Assembly: GCA_016185815.1 (NCBI GenBank)
Contig: JACPMT010000062.1
Span: 1-19,966, forward strand
Direction: 5' to 3'
Origin: Candidatus Woesearchaeota archaeon
Lineage (GTDB): Archaea > Nanobdellota > Nanobdellia > Woesearchaeales > GW2011-AR4
Length of the DNA stretch: 19,966 bases
Shown here: piece by piece, positions 13,296-19,225 of the stretch
How the letters are laid out: each line of letters begins with the position of its first letter
Position numbering within the stretch: the stretch's first letter is position 1
Made by a program: the position numbers and the translations under genes
The notes under the pieces: generated by a model
The model's database searches: none
What the model was told of the DNA's origin: nothing
Seen by the model: the letters and a program-made list of their open reading frames with translations, nothing else

Positions 13296-13448
13296 ATCTA
13301 CCCGCAATAACTGCATAAAGGCAATCAATCAAAGCGGTTTACTTCTATCAAGCTGTCAATCCAGAAGTCGCTCTCGTGATTTTAAATTGTCTTTTATTGT
13401 TATAAATTTACAATCATTTAACTTGCACAATCAAAAAAATTAAATACT

Positions 13449-13459
13449 CCTATAAAATA
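13449..13459 (+). promoter_or_regulatory. TATA box of the 235-aa lipoprotein gene
   Basis: CCTATAAAATA, about 24 nt before the ATG at 13478. Confidence 0.55.
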
Positions 13460-13477
13460 AGCAAAGATTGGTTTGGG

Positions 13478-14185
13478 ATGCATAAAAAACTATTGGTGAT
13501 TTTTTTCGTAATCTCTGTACTTGTGCTGGGGTGCTCTTCTGACGACAGTATTACCGGAAGGACTGCAGTAGACGAGCCGAATATTTATGAAGATGCTCCG
13601 GCAATTGAGCAGCAGGCTGAAAACCAGACTGTCCAGGAAATTGCAGAGGAAAATCAAACCACCGAAGAAACCCTAGAGGAAAACCAGACTGGAGAGCAAA
13701 ACATACAGATTCAAACCGGGGAGGAATTTTATAACGAGCTGGTAAATGACGAGCCATCTGAAGAAAGCATAGCTGCTGAGGAATTCAATTTCAGCTCAGA
13801 AAGCACCGTAAGCACCCAAAACAATATTTCGCTTTCTCTTGACGGCATCAGGCATGAAATTAAAACAGAGTACTGGGGCAAGATAATTGAGATAACTTCC
13901 ACTGTCCTCAACAAAGGGCATGCCCCTTTCAAGCCAAAGCTTCTTGTTCTGCTTTATGACGAGAAAGACTTCAAGGAAGACTGGCTCAAGCCAAAAGCAG
14001 AAATTGAGCTTGATATTGCGCAGCTAAACCCAGGCGAGCACACAACAAGGCAGGCAATTGTGAGCATATCATTTGATGAAATTTATCTGGCCAAGAATTT
14101 CAAATTGGTGCTGGTCGATGCTGCTGACATTGGCAACAAGCCTTTGGTTGTTGTTGAGAAGGAGTTCAACCCAGTACTTGAATAA
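13478..14185 (+). CDS. Predicted surface lipoprotein with Glu/Asn-rich linker
   Basis: 235 aa. A basic start and hydrophobic stretch end in a lipobox, VLGC, with C19 as the lipidated residue. The following SSDDSITGRTAV segment is of a kind I associate with DPANN surface proteins (recollection, not proof). Residues about 45-80 form an acidic linker with repeated ENQT units (AENQT, EENQT, EENQT), each a possible N-glycosylation sequon. The C-terminal part (about 118-235) is beta-rich (ISLSLDGIRHEIKTEYWGKIIEITSTVLNKG), resembling a small Ig-like domain. It should be anchored on the outer face of the membrane; function unknown. It is convergent with the next lipoprotein gene. Confidence 0.75.
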   Translation: MHKKLLVIFFVISVLVLGCSSDDSITGRTAVDEPNIYEDAPAIEQQAENQTVQEIAEENQTTEETLEENQTGEQNIQIQTGEEFYNELVNDEPSEESIAAEEFNFSSESTVSTQNNISLSLDGIRHEIKTEYWGKIIEITSTVLNKGHAPFKPKLLVLLYDEKDFKEDWLKPKAEIELDIAQLNPGEHTTRQAIVSISFDEIYLAKNFKLVLVDAADIGNKPLVVVEKEFNPVLE

Positions 14186-14212
14186 TTGTATTACTTTAAA
14201 CTAAAAACAGTC

Positions 14213-14881
14213 CTAAGGCGTTACATCCGCATCTGTGACGCTGTTAACAGCCAATTGCTCGAATCTGTATACATTGCCTTTGGATTCCGCCTTTAATGGC
14301 ACTCCATAGAAAGTATCAACCCACAATGTACCTTTGTTTGTTTCAATTTTCCATGTAGTTCTTGACTCAATAACTTCTTCTCCAACCTTCTTGGCGCTGG
14401 TAACTGCAAGCCAGTCAAAGACAGTGTCTATGTAAGCATCATCGTAAACAAGGTCGGCCTTCTTTCCTTTGTAAGCGCAATAAGCAGCTGTGCAGTAGGA
14501 TTGGGCGGTTTTGGCAAGCTTGTCAATAAAAATAGCGTCATAGGAGCCTGGCATGTCAAGGCTTTTTATTTCAAGCGACGGCTTGTACTTTATCTTTTCC
14601 CCTTTGACATAAAATTCATAAAAGTTAATGTCGGTTTCAGGCCCCCTATACTTATAATAAACGCTTGTTATTTTTGTCTTGTGCTTGCTTAGCAGATCCT
14701 TGACATCTGCTGCAATCTCTCCAGATGGTTTTTGCTCTGTTGTTGCGGTCTGAGTTTTAGCCACTGAACTTGATTCTGTCTTTGGCGCAGCTGCTGCTGT
14801 TGGCGCTTCCTGTGCCGGAACGCAGGCTACGATTAAAACCAAAAAAGAAACAATGCACAATGCTAGCAGCCCCCCCTTCAT
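14213..14881 (-). CDS. Predicted lipoprotein, 222 aa, unknown
   Basis: 222 aa. Signal segment MKGGLLALCIVSFLVLIVAC with lipobox Cys at residue 20, then an Ala/Thr/Pro-rich linker to about residue 55, then a globular domain with alternating strands and charged helices (KTKITSVYYKYRGPETDINFYEFYVKGEKIKYK; TTWKIETNKGTLWVDTFYGVPLKAE). The last part recalls outer-layer lipoprotein domains of the LolA-like type (substrate-modified strand pattern TNKGTLWVD), but this is only a resemblance. C129 and C134 (SYCTAAYC) could form a disulfide, which would fit the VKOR elsewhere in the window. The ATG is about 25 nt from a TATA-like element, divergent from the CBS operon. Confidence 0.7.
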   Translation of the reverse strand: MKGGLLALCIVSFLVLIVACVPAQEAPTAAAAPKTESSSVAKTQTATTEQKPSGEIAADVKDLLSKHKTKITSVYYKYRGPETDINFYEFYVKGEKIKYKPSLEIKSLDMPGSYDAIFIDKLAKTAQSYCTAAYCAYKGKKADLVYDDAYIDTVFDWLAVTSAKKVGEEVIESRTTWKIETNKGTLWVDTFYGVPLKAESKGNVYRFEQLAVNSVTDADVTP

Positions 14882-14899
14882 AAACTATGGTGGGCTGGG

Positions 14900-14911
14900 C
14901 ATATTTAAAAA
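14900..14911 (-). promoter_or_regulatory. TATA box of the 222-aa lipoprotein gene
   Basis: Minus strand TTTTTAAATATG, about 25 nt before the ATG at 14881. Confidence 0.5.
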
Positions 14912-14940
14912 TTTTTCCAAATGCAAGACCCATGCGAAAA

Positions 14941-14953
14941 CTTTTTATATAAC
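14941..14953 (+). promoter_or_regulatory. TATA box of the CBS-TM operon
   Basis: CTTTTTATATAAC, centred 26 nt before the ATG at 14973. It excludes the longer frame that starts at 14853. Confidence 0.6.
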
Positions 14954-14972
14954 AGCCATAATAAAATCATTG

Positions 14973-15458
14973 ATGGCAAGAGTTAGCAAAATAATGTTGA
15001 CTGGCGTGCCAACCTTGAAAAAAGAGGCTAAGATAGGGGATGCAGCCAAGCTGCTGGCCCAAGCTCAAGTTGGCTGTGTTGTAATAGTTGAAGATAAAAA
15101 TCCGATAGGCATTGTGACAGAGCTTGATTTGGTTAGGAATGCATTCTCCAAAGGCAGAAGCCTGAAAGAAAGCGTAAGCAGAATAATGACTTCTCCGGTT
15201 ACGCTTATGGCGCCGGATATGAAGCTTGACGAAGCGCTGAAGATAATCGACACAAAAAAATTCAGGAGATACCCTGTTGTTGAGAACGGAGCATTGGTCG
15301 GGCTTGCCACAAAAAAAGATGTCGTGAATGCGATAAGCGACAACTTAAGGTTTCACAGGAATATACAGAACATTGTGCTGATACTTTTTGTTTTGTTTGA
15401 GCTGTTTATTTTCGTGCTCGGCAAATACATGCCGCAATACCTGCCGTTTGGAATTTGA
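14973..15458 (+). CDS. CBS-domain pair protein with C-terminal TM helix (copy 1)
   Basis: 161 aa from ATG 14973, set by the TATA distance. Two CBS motifs (Bateman module): about 7-55 (MLTGVPTLKKEAKIGDAAKLLAQAQVGCVVIVED...GIVTELDLV) and about 70-118 (RIMTSPVTLMAPDMKLDEALKIIDTKKFRRYPVVENGALVGLATKKDVV). CBS pairs bind adenine nucleotides such as AMP or ATP and act as energy sensors. A single TM helix at about 132-151 tethers the module to the membrane, which is uncommon for a stand-alone CBS pair. The next gene encodes a second copy of the same architecture, 2 bp away, so the two probably form a heteromer. Confidence 0.85.
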   Translation: MARVSKIMLTGVPTLKKEAKIGDAAKLLAQAQVGCVVIVEDKNPIGIVTELDLVRNAFSKGRSLKESVSRIMTSPVTLMAPDMKLDEALKIIDTKKFRRYPVVENGALVGLATKKDVVNAISDNLRFHRNIQNIVLILFVLFELFIFVLGKYMPQYLPFGI

Positions 15459-15460
15459 AA

Positions 15461-15928
15461 ATGATAAGGATAAGAAGCATAATGACCAGGGACGTGATTA
15501 CCATATCCAAAAACTCAACTGTAAGGGAGGCTGCGCAGCTTATGGCATCCAAGTCAGTAAGCAGCCTTGTGGTTGTTGAAAGAAACAAGCCTGTTGCAGT
15601 GGTAAGCGAGAGGGACATCATTAAAGGGGTTGTCTCCAAAAGAAAGAATGTAAGAGATGTGATGGGCAGAGAGTTTATGGTTGTATCTCCGCAGGCAACC
15701 TTTTCCGGGATAAGCAGGTCATTGAAAGAGAAAAAAATCAAAAGATTCCCTGTTGTGGAAAACGGCAGGTTAGTAGGCTTGATAACAGAGACAGACATGG
15801 TAGAGGCTACAAGGGACTTTACAAGATTCCACCAGATAGTGCAGGAAGTGATACTGGCTATTTTCGGGTTTGCAACAGCCTTCTTCTTGTTTTATTTCAG
15901 TCCTGTCGGGGCGTCGATTTTTGGATGA
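15461..15928 (+). CDS. CBS-domain pair protein with C-terminal TM helix (copy 2)
   Basis: 155 aa from ATG 15461; a TTG at 15455 overlaps the previous stop and is less likely. Two CBS motifs: about 6-54 (SIMTRDVITISKNSTVREAAQLMASKSVSSLVVVE...VVSERDII) and about 66-114 (VMGREFMVVSPQATFSGISRSLKEKKIKRFPVVENGRLVGLITETDMV). A TM helix lies at about 127-146. Architecture and length match the preceding gene, so the pair arose by tandem duplication. Both keep a R-F/Y-PVVENG-x-LVG core. The partner they regulate is not evident in the window; the AI-2E permease downstream is a candidate by position only. Confidence 0.85.
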   Translation: MIRIRSIMTRDVITISKNSTVREAAQLMASKSVSSLVVVERNKPVAVVSERDIIKGVVSKRKNVRDVMGREFMVVSPQATFSGISRSLKEKKIKRFPVVENGRLVGLITETDMVEATRDFTRFHQIVQEVILAIFGFATAFFLFYFSPVGASIFG

Positions 15929-15986
15929 CGGCATTACTAATCCATGTTCAAAGCCTGAAAATGTTCAGCTACAGCAGCGAGTTAGA

Positions 15987-15999
15987 AAAATATAAATAC
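15987..15999 (+). promoter_or_regulatory. TATA box of tRNA-Val, probably also of the AI-2E gene
   Basis: AAAATATAAATAC, about 29 nt before the tRNA. No other TATA-like element lies between the tRNA and the AI-2E gene. Confidence 0.55.
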
Positions 16000-16022
16000 A
16001 GACAACAATTAAATATTTTTAA

Positions 16023-16120
16023 GGGCCTGTGGTCTAGCGGTTATGACATCGCCTCGACAATAACTGCGGATAGCGCGATTGAAGCGGCGAAGGTCACCAG
16101 TTCGAATCTGGTCAGGCCCA
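16023..16120 (+). tRNA. tRNA-Val(GAC) with canonical anticodon-loop intron
   Basis: 98-bp gene for a 73-nt tRNA. Acceptor GGGCCTG (16023-16029) pairs with CAGGCCC (16113-16119); discriminator A at 16120. D stem GTC with GAC. Anticodon stem TCGCC (16049-16053) with GGCGA (16086-16090); anticodon GAC at 16056-16058. Intron 16060-16084 (25 nt, 37/38), with a textbook BHB: TCGA (32-35) pairs with intron TTGA, bulges CA|A and AG|C, inner stem TGCG/CGCG. Position 33 is C, where U33 is nearly universal. The T arm ACCAG-TTCGAAT-CTGGT is continuous, making this the only tRNA in the window without a T-loop intron. Confidence 0.92.
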
Positions 16121-16132
16121 TCAATAAAAGCA

Positions 16133-16137
16133 GGTGA
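16133..16137 (+). promoter_or_regulatory. Shine-Dalgarno site pointing to an ATT start
   Basis: GGTGA lies 4 nt before ATT at 16142. The spacing matches GGTGA-ATG pairs elsewhere in the window (3-6 nt). No ATG, GTG or TTG occurs in frame at a comparable position. Confidence 0.55.
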
Positions 16138-16141
16138 GAGC

Positions 16142-17224
16142 ATTAAATCAAAATTTTACCCCAAACTATTCTTTTCCGCGCTGTTTTTGGCAATTTTGCT
16201 GCTTGCATTTTTCATAACAAAGCCGTTCTTGCCTGCGCTTCTTACAGGGGCAATCATCGCTTATCTGTCATACCCGCTGTATGAAAAAACACTAAAGCGC
16301 ATCAGGAAAAAACATATTGCTGCATTCATTGTTGCAGTATTAATAGTCCTGCTTTTTACAGTGCCATTCCTCTTGATTCTGGGCGTAGTCTCCAAAGAAG
16401 CTTATGACACATACATCACATTAAGCCAGCATAACCTGGGCACAAATTTCCTTAAAATAGTATGCAAGGACGAGAACTGGCTGTCGTGCAGGTCTGCAAA
16501 GTCATTCGTCGGGTTTCTGCCGGAAGAGAACCTGGATTACTATCTTCAGGCAACAATCGAAAGAATCACCGGATTTATAATAGGCAACGCCTCAAAATTT
16601 GTCGCTACAATACCTTCAATTTTATTGAACTTCTTTGTCATGATTTTTGTGGTTTATTACCTGCTTAAAGACGGCGAAGCAATAGGAAGGAGAATAAAAA
16701 GCATACTCCCTTTGAAGGAGACCCATAAGCAGCACGTGCTGGACAAGTTCCATGAGGTTACATCAGCAGTATTCTATGGAAATATTTCAATAGCGCTTAT
16801 GCAGGGGATTTTAGGCGGTATAGGATTTGCAATACTGGGGGTCCCGGCTCCGATTTTATGGGGCTTTGTGATGATGCTGTTTGCTTTAATACCCTATTTT
16901 GGCACTGCTATAGTATGGCTGCCTGCTGCATTAAACCTCATATTCATCGGCTACCTTCAAAATGACAGCTCGTCTACAATCCGCGGCATTATTCTTATTG
17001 CTTACGGTATTTTTATAATAAGCAGCATTGACAATGTCTTAAAGCCAAAACTGATTGGAGCAAAGGCAAATGTGCATCCGATTTTGGTTCTTCTCGGTGT
17101 TCTAGGCGGCTTAAACCTATTCGGATTCATAGGAATAATCCTGGGACCGGTTATGCTTGCCTTGCTTATGACTTTTGTGAAGATATATGAAGAGGAAAAA
17201 GCCGAGCTTGAAAAATATTTCTGA
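16142..17224 (+). CDS. AI-2E family transporter (PerM/TqsA-like permease)
   Basis: 360 aa from ATT 16142. An in-frame TTG at 16079 would lie inside tRNA-Val, so it is rejected, and the next TTG falls within the first TM helix. About seven or eight TM segments: an N-terminal pair (about 9-47), one near 51-72, a long polar loop, one near 150-168, and a C-terminal cluster with GVPAPILWGFVMMLFALIPYFGTAIVWLPAAL and GGLNLFGFIGIILGPVMLALLM, the conserved AI-2E signature. The family includes exporters of varied small molecules and Na+/H+ antiporters; substrate cannot be read from sequence. It lies 21 bp after tRNA-Val and 6 bp before AMP phosphorylase. Confidence 0.88.
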   Translation: MKSKFYPKLFFSALFLAILLLAFFITKPFLPALLTGAIIAYLSYPLYEKTLKRIRKKHIAAFIVAVLIVLLFTVPFLLILGVVSKEAYDTYITLSQHNLGTNFLKIVCKDENWLSCRSAKSFVGFLPEENLDYYLQATIERITGFIIGNASKFVATIPSILLNFFVMIFVVYYLLKDGEAIGRRIKSILPLKETHKQHVLDKFHEVTSAVFYGNISIALMQGILGGIGFAILGVPAPILWGFVMMLFALIPYFGTAIVWLPAALNLIFIGYLQNDSSSTIRGIILIAYGIFIISSIDNVLKPKLIGAKANVHPILVLLGVLGGLNLFGFIGIILGPVMLALLMTFVKIYEEEKAELEKYF

Positions 17225-17230
17225 CTCAAA

Positions 17231-18715
17231 ATGAAACTCAAAGTCAAGGACATTGACATTGCAAGCGGCGGCCCTTTGGTTGCGGTCATGAACCATGAAG
17301 ATGCGGCAATGCTTGACCTGCATGTGATGGACAGGATAAAGATAAAAAAAGGGCACAAAATTGAAACTGTTGTTGTTGACATAGCGCAAAGCAAAAAAAT
17401 TGTCCCAAAAGGCCGCATTGGGGTTTTTGAAGAGGTGATTGGCTCTTTGGATTTAAAAAATAACGACATTGTTGGCATCGCCATTGCCAGAAAGCCTTTG
17501 TCGATTGATTACATCAAGAAAAAATTGGACGGGCAAAAACTATCTAAACACGAAATCAGCCAAATAGTCTGGGACATCGTTCACAATAAATTAAGCGCAG
17601 TCGAACTGACGTATTTTGTTGCAGCTTGCTACACAAATGTGATGAGCACTGAAGAAACAATCCTGCTGACCAAGGCTATGGTTGAGCATGGGGATGTCCT
17701 TAAGCTGAACAAATACCCCGTTGTTGACAAGCATTCCATTGGCGGAATTCCAGGCAACAGGACATCCCTTGTTGTTGTGCCCATAATTGCCGCTGCCGGC
17801 TATTACATACCGAAAACAAGCTCTCGCTCGATAACAAGCCCTGCAGGCACTGCCGACACAATGGAAGTTCTTGCGAATGTGGCGTTTCCGATAAACAAAA
17901 TGAAGGGCATTGTGCTTAAAACGCATGGCTGCATTGTGTGGGGCGGCTCTTTAAATTTAGCCCCTGCTGATGACAAGATAATCTCTGTCGAAAGGCCCTT
18001 GGAGATAGACGCTGAAAGCCAGCTTCTTGCATCAATCATGGCAAAAAAGTATTCTGTGTCGAGCACCCACATCCTGATTGATGTCCCTGTGAATAAAGAC
18101 TCCAAGGTAAAAAATATTGTCGAGGCATTAAGGCTGAAAAAACAGTTCGAGAAAATAGGAAGAAAGCTGAAAAAGCACGTTAAAGTGCTGATAACAGACG
18201 GCAGGCAGCCAATCGGCAACGGCATAGGGCCTGCTTTGGAAGCAAGGGATGTGCTATGGCTGCTTAAGAGAGACCCAAGAAGGCCGATTGACTTGGAAAA
18301 AAAATGCATTACGATGTGCGCCAATATATTCGGCATGATTGGGCTGAAAGACGGCCGCAAAAAGGCGTTGGAAATCCTCAATTCCGGGAAAGCGTACAGC
18401 AAAATGATTGAAATAATAAAAGCCCAAGGCGGAAAAGAAACTGTAGCCGAGGACATAAGGATAGGAAAGCATTCCTTTGATGTTTTGTCTCCAAAAAGCG
18501 GCAGAGTGGCGGACATAGACAACGTATCAGTTTCAAGAATTGCAAGGATTGCAGGCGCTCCCCATGATAAGGGAGCCGGAATCTATCTTTACAAGCATAT
18601 CGGCAGCAAAGTAAAAAGAGGAGAGAAATTATTCACAATTTATTCTGAAAGCAGGCACGAGTTTGAGTATGCTAAGGATGTGGCGAAAAGTTCTAGGGTG
18701 TTTTTTGTAAGATGA
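17231..18715 (+). CDS. deoA: AMP phosphorylase (archaeal thymidine-phosphorylase family)
   Basis: 494 aa, the length of archaeal AMP phosphorylase rather than of bacterial thymidine phosphorylase (about 440), with the extra N-terminal domain (about 1-85). Family hallmarks: DKHSIGGIPGNRTSLVVVPIIAAAG (about 166-190) and SSRSITSPAGTADTMEVL (about 197-214), the phosphate and nucleoside binding region; DGRQPIGNGIGPALEARDVL (about 323-342); and the C-terminal barrel-sandwich hybrid with APHDKGAGIYLYKHIGSKVKRGEKLFTIYSE. It splits AMP with phosphate to adenine and ribose-1,5-bisphosphate, the entry to the archaeal RuBisCO-linked nucleotide salvage route. R15P isomerase and RuBisCO are not in this window. 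It is probably co-transcribed with the permease and is tail-to-tail with tRNA-Ser, 5 bp apart. Confidence 0.93.
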   Translation: MKLKVKDIDIASGGPLVAVMNHEDAAMLDLHVMDRIKIKKGHKIETVVVDIAQSKKIVPKGRIGVFEEVIGSLDLKNNDIVGIAIARKPLSIDYIKKKLDGQKLSKHEISQIVWDIVHNKLSAVELTYFVAACYTNVMSTEETILLTKAMVEHGDVLKLNKYPVVDKHSIGGIPGNRTSLVVVPIIAAAGYYIPKTSSRSITSPAGTADTMEVLANVAFPINKMKGIVLKTHGCIVWGGSLNLAPADDKIISVERPLEIDAESQLLASIMAKKYSVSSTHILIDVPVNKDSKVKNIVEALRLKKQFEKIGRKLKKHVKVLITDGRQPIGNGIGPALEARDVLWLLKRDPRRPIDLEKKCITMCANIFGMIGLKDGRKKALEILNSGKAYSKMIEIIKAQGGKETVAEDIRIGKHSFDVLSPKSGRVADIDNVSVSRIARIAGAPHDKGAGIYLYKHIGSKVKRGEKLFTIYSESRHEFEYAKDVAKSSRVFFVR

Positions 18716-18720
18716 ATAAA

Positions 18721-18926
18721 CGCCGACGCCCGGACTTGCATGCGACAAGCATGCTCGCTCGCCGCAATTTGAATTTCCCAACCTTTTCCTCCGAGGGCTT
18801 GAGCGAAGCGAAACCCTCACTTTTCCCAAGGCTTTTCGTAAAAGGCTTCCGGGATACCCTTGCGGGAACCAGCTTTCTATCATTATAGCTCAAGGCTAGC
18901 GCAATGCCGGGTTATGCGACGTCGGC
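18721..18926 (-). tRNA. tRNA-Ser(TGA) with three introns (37/38, 53/54, 59/60)
   Basis: 206-bp gene for an 84-nt class II tRNA. Acceptor GCCGACG (18926-18920) pairs with CGTCGGC (18728-18722); discriminator G at 18721, as expected for Ser. D stem GCA with TGC and D-loop GG. Anticodon stem CTAGC (18899-18895) with GCTGG (18873-18869), loop CTTGAG, anticodon TGA; intron 1: 18888-18875 (14 nt). Variable arm CCC-GCAA-GGG. T stem CCCGG (18853-18849) with CCGGG (18733-18729). Intron 2: 18848-18774 (75 nt, 53/54); BHB central helix TCCC with intron GGGA, bulges GG|A and AA|T, flush inner stem AGCCTTTT with AAAAGGTT, and a further GAGGGTTT hairpin. T-loop TTCAAA, intron 3: 18767-18735 (33 nt, 59/60), then T60 at 18734. 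Confidence 0.9.
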
Positions 18927-18943
18927 ATCAGAAAAAGATTTTC

Positions 18944-18958
18944 GGTTTAATATAAATT
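18944..18958 (-). promoter_or_regulatory. TATA box of tRNA-Ser
   Basis: Minus strand AATTTATATTAAACC, about 26 nt before the first base of the tRNA. Confidence 0.55.
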
Positions 18959-18982
18959 TATTGATGTTTTTTATGGTTTCAG

Positions 18983-19097
18983 CGCCAGGGACGGGAGTTT
19001 CAGCAACTTCCGTATTGACATTTGAACCCGCGTGACACGTGGGTATGTGTCAACTAGCTCTAAACTAGTCGCATTGACCAGATTCTGCCACCCTGGC
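18983..19097 (-). tRNA. tRNA-Leu(TAG) with a T-loop intron
   Basis: 115-bp gene for a 91-nt class II tRNA. Acceptor GCCAGGG (19097-19091) pairs with CCCTGGC (18990-18984). D stem GCA with TGC and D-loop GG. Anticodon stem ACTAG with CTAGT around TTTAGAG, anticodon TAG, with no intron there. Variable arm TGACAC with GTGTCA. T stem GCGGG with CCCGT. T-loop TTCAAA, then a 24-nt intron (19020-18997, 59/60), then T60 at 18996. The BHB is exact: TTCA pairs with intron TGAA, bulges AA|T and AC|T. The discriminator is G (18983), whereas archaeal tRNA-Leu normally has A73, and the acceptor begins GCC like tRNA-Ser. The anticodon and CTA usage still favour Leu. Confidence 0.88.
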
Positions 19098-19144
19098 TGT
19101 GCTGATAGTAAAATTTATAAACTTGGAGGTCATTATATTTTTAC

Positions 19145-19199
19145 GGGTATGTGTCAACTGGTTTTGAGTCTAGCATTGGCCAGACTCGGCCATTCTTCT
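19145..19199 (-). pseudogene. Truncated tRNA-Leu-like 5' part (relic or half gene)
   Basis: From 19192 down, TGGCCGAGTCTGGCCAATGC matches the D arm of the adjacent tRNA-Leu(TAG), and TTGACACATACCC is identical to the start of its variable arm. The anticodon region has CTCAAAA, as a Leu(CAA) anticodon loop would, but the flanking stem does not pair. The sequence stops resembling a tRNA after the variable loop: no T arm or 3' acceptor follows. A TATA box about 32 nt upstream is correctly placed for a tRNA. Most likely the remains of a tandem tRNA-Leu copy; a split-tRNA 5' half is a less likely alternative. Confidence 0.6.
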
Positions 19200-19225
19200 T
19201 TTTATCAAATTAGTTAGAATTTATC

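Larger units (their letters stand above)
13193..13477 (+). other. 285-bp intergenic region with a palindrome and a lipoprotein promoter
   Basis: No convincing gene. It holds a perfect 9-bp hairpin at 13274-13295, an outer pairing GTGGGT (13255-13260) with ACCCGC (13299-13304), and a second weaker hairpin ACTTCT/AGAAGT at about 13340-13367. A structured small RNA is possible but no C/D or H/ACA box is clear. The 68-codon ORF at 13237 has no family character. Confidence 0.35.

Noticed and set aside
13237..13443. 68-codon ORF downstream of tRNA-Thr
   Set aside because: It runs through the 13274-13295 palindrome, has no promoter at the right distance and no family likeness.
16079..16141. N-terminal extension of the AI-2E protein from a TTG at 16079
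   Set aside because: That segment lies in tRNA-Val and its intron, and encodes a basic stretch unlike the family.
18629..18893. Two minus-strand ORFs (84 and 66 codons) across the tRNA-Ser region
   Set aside because: They read through the tRNA-Ser body and introns; low-complexity composition and no start signals.
18983..19097. Reassignment of CTA codons to serine because of the G73 tRNA
   Set aside because: CTA occurs at positions that are Leu in conserved motifs, for example GVLGGLNLFG in the AI-2E protein (codons near 17100) and ELV in TFB.
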